From: Pseudobdellovibrionaceae bacterium
GTDB taxonomy: Bacteria; Bdellovibrionota; Bdellovibrionia; Bdellovibrionales; JAMPXM01
Length of the DNA: 5,464 nt
NCBI GenBank assembly: GCA_913776405.1
Contig: CAJYOV010000041.1
Span: 1-5,464 of the forward strand
Direction: 5' to 3'
Made by a program: the position numbers and the translations under genes. The notes beneath the pieces are model-generated. The model was not told the DNA's origin, ran no database searches, and saw nothing but the letters and a program-made list of their open reading frames with translations. Below are positions 1 through 5,464 of this stretch, one piece after another (position 1 is the first letter of the stretch; each line of letters opens with the position of its first letter).

Positions 1-120
1 GCTCCGGTACAACAACCGGCTGCGGCGGTTCCACAGGCAGCGCCTGCGCAAGCGGCACCAGCAGCTCAAGCCGCAGCTCCGGCACAGGCGGCTCAGGCCG
101 CAGCGCCAGCCGCAGGCCCG
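1..120 (+). repeat. Ala/Pro/Gln-rich low-complexity tract in infB
   Basis: Within infB the codons read as imperfect AQAAAP-type units. A 17-base piece at 64-80 recurs with two changes at 91-107, a 27-base (9-codon) period. It encodes a probably disordered part of the IF-2 N-terminal arm, a region known to vary strongly in length and composition between bacteria. It may continue left of the window. Confidence 0.6.
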
Positions 121-2442
121 AGCGTTCCAGGCGGTCCGGCACAAGTTCGCAAGCGCGAAGTTGTGATGACTCCTGGCGGCCCTTCGAGCGGCATCAAATC
201 AGAAGCTCCACGCCGCAACATCGTCGGCCGTATGGATCTTTCTCGCGTGCAAGCTCCAGCAGCGGGCGGCGGACCTTCGCGACCAGGCGGCCCGATGGGC
301 GGCCCGGGTGGCCCAGGCGGTCCATCGCGTCCAGGTGGTGGTTTTAGCAGCGGCCCAGGTGGACCTTCGCGTCCAGGTGGTGGTTTCGGCGGCGGCCCAG
401 GTGGCCCGCGCCCACTTCGCACTGGTTTCGTTTCATCGGCTCCCGTTGAGCCGGAAGACGAAGCAACGCTCGAAGCACGCCGTCGTTTCGACGACAAGAA
501 AGCTCGCGCGAAAACAGGTCCAGGCGGTGCAAACACAGCTGGCACCGGTGGTCGAGAAGAAGAAGTGGCGGCCTTCACCGCGACGGAATTCCGTAAGCGT
601 GAAATGGTTTTCCAACCGAAAAAGAAAAAAGGCTCTCTCAATCGCGTCGCGATGAAGACAGAGATCACAAAATCGAAAGCTTCAAAGCGCGTCGTAAAAG
701 TCGACAACTCGATGAAGCTCTCGGATCTCGCAAACGAGATGGGCGTAAAAGCGGGTCAACTCACTAAGGTGCTCATGCAACAAGGTGTGATGGCGACGAT
801 GAACACAGTTCTCGATTTCGATACGATTGCGCTGATCGCGCCAGAGTTCGATCACGAAGCTGTCAACGTTCACAAGTCTGTCGATGCGATGATCGAAGAA
901 ACTGCGTTCGGGAATCTCGACGCAGAACAAGTCGAGCGTCCACCGGTTGTAACGATCATGGGTCACGTCGACCACGGTAAAACATCGCTTCTCGATTCGA
1001 TCCGCAAGGCTCGCGTTGCGGCAGGCGAAGCCGGCGGTATCACGCAGCACATCGGTGCTTACCAAGTGAAGACTGAATCGGGTCACCAGATCACGTTCAT
1101 CGATACTCCGGGCCACGAAGCCTTCACGGCTATGCGTGCTCGTGGTGCGAACGCGACCGACATCGCGATCATCGTTGTCGCGGCAGATGACGGTGTCATG
1201 CCGCAAACGATCGAAGCTGTTTCGCATGCGAAAGCTGCGGGCGTGCCGATCATCGTCGCGGTCAACAAGATGGACAAGCAGGGTGCAAACCCAGATCGCG
1301 TGAAGCAACAGCTCACGGAGCAAGAAATCGTTCCGGAAGAGTGGGGCGGCGACACGATCTTCGTTCCTGTCTCGGCGCACACAAAAGAAGGTATTCCTGA
1401 GCTTCTCGAGCAGATCTACACGGTCGCCGAGGTTCAAGAACTCCGCGCGAACCCAAAACGTTCGGCAACAGGCCTCGTCATCGAGAGCCGTATGGATAAA
1501 GGCCGCGGCCCTGTCGCGACTCTTCTCATCCAAGACGGAACGCTCGAAGTCGGTCAGTCGATCGTTGTCGGCACAGTAGCGGGCCGTGTACGCGCGCTCG
1601 TTGACGACAAAGGTCAGCGTGTGAAGTCGGCAGGACCTTCGGTGCCTGTTGAAGTTCAAGGTCTCTCAGAAGTTCCGCTCGCGGGCGACAAGTTCGACGC
1701 CGTTCAAGACGATCAGGCAGCGGACCGAATCGCAGGTCAACGTAAGGCGGCTGCTGCAGCAGCGGCGGAATCGAAAGGCAAGCTTTCACTCGAGGACATC
1801 TTCTCGAAGTTGAAACAGGGCGATGTGAAAGAGCTCGCGATTGTCTTGAAATCTGACGTTGCCGGTTCTTCGGAAGCGATCAAAGGCATGTTCGAGAAAC
1901 TTGCGACAGATGAAGTGAAGCCTAAAATCATCCACGCGGCGATTGGTGGCATCAACGAATCTGACGTTCTTCTCGCGTCAACAGCGAAAGCGATCATCGT
2001 CGGCTTCAACGTGCGTCCGGATTCGGGCGCACAAGCGGCTGCGAAACGTCACGGTGTCGACATCAAGACCTACACGATCGTGTACGAATTGATGGACGAT
2101 ATGAAAAAAGCGATGGCAGGCCTCCTCACTCCAGACATCGTCGAGAAAGAACTCGGCCGTGCAGAAGTGCGGAACGTTTTCTCGATTCCAAAAGCGGGCA
2201 CGATTGCGGGTTCGTTCGTTACCGAGGGCAAAATCCTCAGAAACGCCGAAGTCCGCCTTATCCGCCAAGGCACGATCGTTTACACGGGCAAGCTCGCATC
2301 GCTTAAACGTTTCAAAGACGACGCAAAAGAAGTGGCGCAAGGTTACGAGTGCGGTATCGCAATCGAAAACTACAACGACATCAAAGTCGGCGACATCATC
2401 GAAGCGTTCTCAAAAGAAACAGTCGTTAGAGAGCTTCACTGA
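1..2442 (+). CDS. infB: Translation initiation factor IF-2 (5'-truncated by window edge)
   Basis: GTPase that delivers fMet-tRNA to the 30S subunit and promotes 50S joining; cytoplasmic. The frame is open from base 1, so the true start lies left of the window; the GTG/ATG pair at 163-168 is internal. Counting from base 1, the visible 813 residues hold an Ala/Pro/Gln-rich arm (about 1-45), a Gly/Pro-rich repeat arm (about 90-137), a charged linker ending in a Lys-rich patch, IF2_N (about 234-288), then the G domain: G1 GHVDHGKT 321-328, G2 GGIT 345-348, G3 DTPGH 368-372, G4 NKMD 422-425, G5 SAH 458-460. An EF-Tu-like barrel (about 487-574), a short poly-Ala linker, IF-2 domain 3 and the C-terminal initiator-tRNA domain ([23 protein letters not shown]) follow. 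All GTPase motifs are intact. E. coli IF-2 is 890 residues, so probably 100-200 residues are missing. It ends in tandem stops just before rbfA. Confidence 0.98.
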   Translation, partial: APVQQPAAAVPQAAPAQAAPAAQAAAPAQAAQAAAPAAGPSVPGGPAQVRKREVVMTPGGPSSGIKSEAPRRNIVGRMDLSRVQAPAAGGGPSRPGGPMGGPGGPGGPSRPGGGFSSGPGGPSRPGGGFGGGPGGPRPLRTGFVSSAPVEPEDEATLEARRRFDDKKARAKTGPGGANTAGTGGREEEVAAFTATEFRKREMVFQPKKKKGSLNRVAMKTEITKSKASKRVVKVDNSMKLSDLANEMGVKAGQLTKVLMQQGVMATMNTVLDFDTIALIAPEFDHEAVNVHKSVDAMIEETAFGNLDAEQVERPPVVTIMGHVDHGKTSLLDSIRKARVAAGEAGGITQHIGAYQVKTESGHQITFIDTPGHEAFTAMRARGANATDIAIIVVAADDGVMPQTIEAVSHAKAAGVPIIVAVNKMDKQGANPDRVKQQLTEQEIVPEEWGGDTIFVPVSAHTKEGIPELLEQIYTVAEVQELRANPKRSATGLVIESRMDKGRGPVATLLIQDGTLEVGQSIVVGTVAGRVRALVDDKGQRVKSAGPSVPVEVQGLSEVPLAGDKFDAVQDDQAADRIAGQRKAAAAAAAESKGKLSLEDIFSKLKQGDVKELAIVLKSDVAGSSEAIKGMFEKLATDEVKPKIIHAAIGGINESDVLLASTAKAIIVGFNVRPDSGAQAAAKRHGVDIKTYTIVYELMDDMKKAMAGLLTPDIVEKELGRAEVRNVFSIPKAGTIAGSFVTEGKILRNAEVRLIRQGTIVYTGKLASLKRFKDDAKEVAQGYECGIAIENYNDIKVGDIIEAFSKETVVRELH
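271..411 (+). repeat. Gly/Pro-rich tandem repeat in infB (14-codon unit)
   Basis: Two adjacent 42-base units, 313-354 and 355-396, encode [14 protein letters not shown] and [15 protein letters not shown] partial third unit (PGGPRP) starts at 397, and a degenerate copy containing GGPSRPGGP lies upstream at about 271-300. The core PSRPGG appears three times. Most differences between units are synonymous or Ser/Gly changes, so the array looks like recent in-frame duplication. It encodes a flexible, weakly basic segment before the IF2_N domain. Its complement gives a long Pro-rich false ORF on the – strand. Confidence 0.85.
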
Positions 2443-2445
2443 TAG

Positions 2446-2892
2446 ATGGGTAAGAATCCTTTGAAAGGCGGGGGCGAGAGCCACCGCCTCGCTAAAGTTG
2501 AAAGAGAAATTCGGGACGTCGTGGGCATGTACCTTTTGGGTGGCTTCAGCGGCACGCTCCCGGGTTTCGTTTCTCTGACTCGTGTCGTGGTCAGCGCCGA
2601 TCTTCGGATCGCGCGCTGCCATTTTACTCTTCTGGTCAATCGCGAAGAAGGCGAGACCGAGGAAGCGTTCAAAAAACGTGAAGAACTCGGGCGCAAAGAA
2701 GCCGCGAATGAACTGAATGAGCATTCAAGCGAAGTTCAGCATCGCCTCGCGCAAGTTCTGCAGATGCGCTATACGCCGAAAGTGACATTCTATTACGACG
2801 AAGGTTACGAAAGTGCGATGAAGGTCGAGAAGATCTTAAAAGACTTAAGCGACTCTTCTAAACCGACGGATGGTTCAGGCGAAGAAGCTTGA
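2446..2892 (+). CDS. rbfA: Ribosome-binding factor A (RbfA), divergent
   Basis: Assembly factor that binds the immature 30S subunit near the 16S rRNA 5' helix (helix 1) and assists late maturation; known for cold adaptation in E. coli. The 148 residues (E. coli 133) fit the single KH-like domain: helix 1 HRLAKVEREIRDVV (13-26), strand SLTRVVVSADLRIARCHFTL (43-62), long charged helix (66-107), then RYTPKVTFYYDEGYESAMKVEKILKDL (108-134) and an acidic tail. The start is fixed at ATG 2446, because an in-frame TAG lies immediately before it; no strong Shine-Dalgarno is seen (only GAGAG about 13 bases upstream), so coupling to infB termination is likely. Odd points by eye: the DPR-type motif after helix 1 is replaced by a Gly-rich stretch (32-40), the Ala-x-Gly kink appears as His-Ser-Ser (93-95), and about 11 extra charged residues precede the helix. 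The identity rests on the C-terminal half and on position between infB and truB. Confidence 0.93.
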   Translation: MGKNPLKGGGESHRLAKVEREIRDVVGMYLLGGFSGTLPGFVSLTRVVVSADLRIARCHFTLLVNREEGETEEAFKKREELGRKEAANELNEHSSEVQHRLAQVLQMRYTPKVTFYYDEGYESAMKVEKILKDLSDSSKPTDGSGEEA

Positions 2893-2912
2893 ACTCAAAC
2901 TTTAAGCCATTG

Positions 2913-2969
2913 ATGGCGAATCTTGAAAAGCCGGCTCCTGAAGTCGGCTTTTTCATAAGCGAATCGTAA
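2913..2969 (+). other. Possible 18-codon leader ORF across the rbfA-truB hairpin
   Basis: An ATG at 2913 opens 18 codons (MANLEKPAPEVGFFISES) to a TAA at 2967-2969, ending 11 bases before the truB ATG. The ORF runs through both arms of the terminator-like hairpin. No convincing Shine-Dalgarno precedes it, and an ORF this short arises easily by chance. If translated, ribosomes would melt the hairpin and could help transcription reach truB. I list it as a candidate, not as a gene. Confidence 0.15.
2926..2953 (+). terminator. Intrinsic-terminator-like hairpin between rbfA and truB
   Basis: The left arm AAAAGCCG (2926-2933) pairs perfectly with CGGCTTTT (2945-2952) around an 11-base loop, and the right arm forms part of a five-T run (2949-2953). 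Eight base pairs, four of them G-C at the loop end, followed by U residues, is the form of a rho-independent terminator, although the T run is short and largely inside the stem. It lies 33 bases after the rbfA stop and 27 bases before the truB start. With no clear promoter in those 27 bases, it may act as a partial terminator or attenuator. Confidence 0.7.
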
Positions 2970-2980
2970 GTGAATCAGAT

Positions 2981-3925
2981 ATGAATCCTTTGAACGGTCT
3001 TCTTCTCGTAGATAAGCCAGTCGGCATGACTAGCCACGATGTCGTTGCGAAAGTGCGTCGTATCCTCGGTAATCGTAACATCGGCCACGCTGGAACCTTG
3101 GACCCACTCGCAAGTGGCCTTCTGATCCTCCTGATCGGCGAGGGCACGAAAGTGTCCGATTACATCCTGAACGGTAACAAATCGTACGAGCTAAAAGCAA
3201 AACTCGGCGTCACGACAGACTCCATGGATATTACGGGCAAGGTTACGCGCGAAGCGCCTGTTAACTCTTCGCTCGATGAAATTCAAAAAGCAGTTGCGTC
3301 TCTGGCGGGCGTCTTGAAACTCAAAGTCCCGCTTCATTCGGCCGTCAAAGTCGATGGCAAAAAACTTTACGAGTACGCTCACAAAGGTGAGCAACCCGCT
3401 GAAGACATCGTGCCCGAACGCGAGATGGAATTCTTCGATGTGAATTTAATCGAAGCATCTAAAGATCAAGTCGTCGTTCGCATGAGCTGTTCGAAGGGGA
3501 GCTTCATTCGTGCGTGGGCCAATGCGCTGGGCGAGAAACTCGGCTGCGGCGCGACGGTCGAAGGTCTTCGCCGTATCGAAAGTATGCCTTTTAATGTTTC
3601 TCAAGCGATTACGCTCGAAGATCTCGCAACTCGCTGGGAGAATCGCGAAGAACGCCATGGCCGTGTCATCGGGCCCGCGTGGGTTCCGCTCAAAGATGCG
3701 CTGCCGTTTTTCCAGCCGATCTTCATTGATGGCTATTGCGAAACTCTTCTGAAGAACGGGCAAATCTCGAAGGTCGTGCAAGCTCAGCTTCTGCAGCACG
3801 TTTCGATTGGCTCGGCTCCACCTCCGGTCCGCGTGATCTCGCGTGAGACTGAGGATTTGCTTGCAATTTTGCTCGCGGAAAATGGGCAGTTCTATAAAAT
3901 CCGCCGCGTCTTCTTAAAAGCGTAA
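2981..3925 (+). CDS. truB: tRNA pseudouridine(55) synthase TruB
   Basis: Converts uridine 55 in the T-loop of elongator tRNAs to pseudouridine and also acts as a tRNA-folding chaperone; cytoplasmic. The 314 residues equal the E. coli length. Motifs are complete: LLLVDKPVGMTSHDVV (7-22), GHAGTLDPLASGLL (35-48) with catalytic Asp41, Tyr69 in the KSYELKAKLG segment matching the active-site Tyr, KKLYEYAHKGE in the middle, and CSKGSFIRAWANALGEKLGCGA (170 onward) with the conserved Arg177, followed by LRR. A C-terminal TruB/PUA-like region occupies about 235-314. The start at ATG 2981 lies a few residues before the conserved core, as the family expects; the only Shine-Dalgarno-like match is a weak TAAGTGA at 2967-2973. 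It follows rbfA after 88 bases that contain a terminator-like hairpin, and its stop is one base from the stop of the convergent gene. Confidence 0.98.
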   Translation: MNPLNGLLLVDKPVGMTSHDVVAKVRRILGNRNIGHAGTLDPLASGLLILLIGEGTKVSDYILNGNKSYELKAKLGVTTDSMDITGKVTREAPVNSSLDEIQKAVASLAGVLKLKVPLHSAVKVDGKKLYEYAHKGEQPAEDIVPEREMEFFDVNLIEASKDQVVVRMSCSKGSFIRAWANALGEKLGCGATVEGLRRIESMPFNVSQAITLEDLATRWENREERHGRVIGPAWVPLKDALPFFQPIFIDGYCETLLKNGQISKVVQAQLLQHVSIGSAPPPVRVISRETEDLLAILLAENGQFYKIRRVFLKA

Positions 3926-3932
3926 GCTATTT
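3916..3932. terminator. Candidate weak bidirectional terminator over two convergent stops
   Basis: AAAAGC (3916-3921) can pair with GC-T-TTT (3926-3932, with A3929 bulged) around a GTAA tetraloop, and both flanks are A/T-rich, so a hairpin with trailing U residues can form in either transcript. It covers the stop codons of truB (3923-3925) and of the – strand gene (3927-3929). Only two G-C pairs and one bulge make it weak. It is supported mainly by its position at a convergent junction that has no other room for a terminator. Confidence 0.3.
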
Positions 3933-5440
3933 TATCTCGTTCAAAAGCAAACGTTGAGATTCGGTTGTCTTCGAAACCAGCAGCGACTCTGCTTGTGCGA
4001 TGTTCATAGCCGTTTGCGCTTTTAGCCCTTTGAATTTCGCGAGCGTGTCCTGAAGTGCTGTTTTTGCCGCGAGAAACTCTTTTGTCTGCTCGGTGCTCAA
4101 ATTTTGAAATGCGTTTTCTCTCGATAGAGTCTCAAGCGATTCGACAGCACTCATCGCCTTGAATGCAACTTGATCGGCAAAGCGCTGCATTTGAACTCGC
4201 TCTTCAGCAAAAAGTTCAGTCGTAGCGTGAAATTCATCAAGTTTTCGGAGATGCGTTTCGATTTCGACTGGCGTTAGGGTCGTCATTCGAATCGAGGCCG
4301 CGTAGCTGACCTTGTCCATCGTAGCATCTTGAACAGATTTCGAGATCGTCGATAGCGCAAGCGCGGCTCTTGTTAAAATCACGGCCATCTTCTGCGCGCT
4401 GTGAACGGCGCTCATGTGATCAAGTGCGAACACATCCACATCTGCGGCATCGAGTGCTTTTGCAAATTCAACGGCGAGTTTCGGGCTTTGCACCACGTAG
4501 GCTGCTGGTTGTTCGATCGAAGATTCAGCCTTCGGAGCTTGAGTTGGAAACGCGTAGACAGCTGCGCCGACGTCGAGTTTTGAATTGCGAATCGATTCGA
4601 GATAACGCTTTCTCGCGCTCATGAGTGTAAGGCCGCGCCGTGCGAGGCGTGGCTCGGCGTCGTCTCGCATGATCCGCGTCTGTTGCTCGTCAAAACTTTC
4701 CTTCGCAACGAATTGAGGATTCGTAACCGCTTTGAGCCACGGAACGAAGCTGTGGAAAATCACGAGTTCCGCATATTTCTTACGGTCGGGACTTTCATTC
4801 AGCCATTTGAAAAAGTCTCGAAATTCGCTGTAGCCTCTGAAGTCGTAGTCTTTCGGAATGGTTTTATCTACGTCTTGCCCGTAGCGTGGGAGATAATACG
4901 GCTTCGCAGTTCGCACGACCTTGAGTAATTCTCCTTTGGTCAGTGCCAACTGAATGGTGTCTTCAAAAGTTCCCTTAATGACGGCCGAGTTTGGTTGGCC
5001 GTCATAGTGAGAGACGGCAGTCATAATGCCTAACAATTTTCTGGAGAGGACGGACCGATGCCAAAAATAGTTTGGATTGTCGATTGTCTTCCAGCCCTCT
5101 AAGAGTTTGGTCTCTTCGTCTTTTGGAAGGTGGGCAAGCTCTTGTCTGACATCGAAAATGGTGCCATCGATGTTAGTCGGTTTGCCATCGCGGTCCAGAC
5201 TGTGATGAACGCCGCGCAAATTGAGAACTTTTGCGCCGAGCTCTCCGAATAGCAGGCGGGGATGGTCAATGAGGACATAGAAAATGAGCGAACGCTCGGC
5301 TTGCGTCAAGCTCACGCGCAGTTCGTCTAGCTTCTTGCGGCCCTCTGCGTTTTCCCAAAGGCGAGTGACATGAAGTGGGGCTAAGCGCTTGGCGAATCGG
5401 TGCGGGAGTTCTTGGGGTGTTGAGAGTGTTGGGTTTTGTG
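3927..5440 (-). CDS. Uncharacterised long protein, helical C-terminus, 5' end missing
   Basis: I do not recognise this family. The frame ends at TAG (3927-3929) and is open for 503 codons up to the adapter at 5441. The first possible start is a GTG at 5313-5315, with no Shine-Dalgarno and 41 open, protein-like codons before it that contain no ATG, GTG or TTG. I therefore treat it as truncated at the 5' end; if GTG is used, the protein has 462 residues. In the visible part, residues about 1-295 are mixed alpha/beta-looking and rich in Trp, Tyr and His; about 297-317 form a Pro/Ala-containing linker (PTQAPKAESSIEQPAAYVV); 318 to the end are strongly helical, with a likely coiled coil in the last 110 residues (LFAEERVQMQRFADQ to the end). 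No cysteine, membrane segment or catalytic motif is visible; the N-terminus, where a signal peptide would be, is absent. It converges on truB and is not obviously related to translation. Coding status is supported by length, amino-acid composition and lack of a better ORF opposite. Confidence 0.85.
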
Positions 5441-5464
5441 AGATCGGAAGAGCGTCGTGTAGGG
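5441..5464. other. Illumina TruSeq adapter read-through (not genomic)
   Basis: The last 24 bases start with AGATCGGAAGAGC, the common stem of Illumina TruSeq adapters, and continue with GTCGTGTAGGG, which is specific to the reverse complement of the universal (P5-side) adapter. The match is complete over 24 bases. The organism's sequence therefore ends at 5440, at the end of a library fragment, and this is almost certainly a contig terminus with untrimmed adapter. Any translation through these bases is artificial. Confidence 0.97.

Noticed and set aside
163..168. GTG-ATG pair as the infB start or as an internal start for a shorter IF-2 form
   Set aside because: The frame stays open with IF-2-like composition to base 1 and there is no Shine-Dalgarno here; internal initiation is known for E. 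coli infB, but nothing in this sequence supports it.
308..655. 115-codon + strand ORF overlapping infB in another frame
   Set aside because: It is frame-shifted translation of the repeat array with low-complexity composition; infB explains the region.
93..707. 204-codon – strand ORF, very Pro-rich
   Set aside because: It is the complement of the infB Gly/Pro repeat region; its Pro-Pro-Gly runs mirror the Gly/Pro codons of IF-2, and it has no family features.
682..1659. 325-codon – strand ORF antisense to infB
   Set aside because: Long, but Arg/His/Asp-rich in the way typical of antisense shadows, and it lies entirely opposite the intact, motif-complete G domain of IF-2.
1978..2340. 120-codon – strand ORF opposite the infB 3' end
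   Set aside because: It is antisense to the conserved C-terminal IF-2 domain and shows no independent protein features.
2889..2980. Promoter for truB in the rbfA-truB gap
   Set aside because: TTGAAC (2889) and TTGAAA (2923) resemble -35 boxes, but no acceptable -10 box stands at 16-18 bases from either.
4370..4928. Short + strand ORFs (60-84 codons) opposite the unknown – strand gene
   Set aside because: They are short, overlap each other and a much longer open frame, and have no recognisable motifs or ribosome binding sites.

Overview
This 5,464-base window carries the translation/ribosome-maturation block infB – rbfA – truB on the + strand, followed by a convergent, unrecognised long gene on the – strand. 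It is ordinary bacterial chromosome: IF-2, RbfA and TruB are all typically bacterial and occur in the common order infB-rbfA-truB. The IF-2 with a long Ala/Pro/Gln- and Gly/Pro-rich N-terminal arm, mixed codon use around 50-55% GC, and an unrecognised helical neighbour would fit a delta-proteobacterial or Bdellovibrio-like lineage. That is an impression from protein style, not a demonstrated assignment.

Layout. 1-2442: 3' 814 codons of infB, open through the left edge, with two low-complexity repeat zones and then complete IF2_N, G, EF-Tu-like and C-terminal domains. 2443-2445: a second stop codon, then rbfA (2446-2892) begins at once. 2893-2980: an 88-base gap with a clear intrinsic-terminator-shaped hairpin (2926-2953), spanned by an 18-codon ORF of unknown status. 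2981-3925: truB, complete. 3926: a single base separates the truB stop from the stop of the – strand gene. 3927-5440: – strand gene of at least 503 codons that stays open to the end of genuine sequence, so its start is probably missing. 5441-5464: Illumina adapter sequence, not genomic DNA.

How the genes work together. IF-2 places initiator tRNA on the 30S subunit, RbfA matures the 16S rRNA 5' end of the 30S subunit, and TruB makes pseudouridine 55 in tRNA. infB and rbfA are tightly linked and probably co-transcribed. The hairpin ahead of truB suggests that truB gets only part of that transcription, or that the hairpin is controlled. The usual follower rpsO is not next to truB here. No tRNA, rRNA, CRISPR, insertion sequence or phage element was seen, and no convincing promoter. 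No stretch over 300 bases lacks a gene.

I did not find a new multi-gene system. The points most worth a second look are the adapter at the contig end, the truncated cysteine-free unknown protein, a divergent RbfA lacking two family signatures, and the hairpin plus small ORF before truB.
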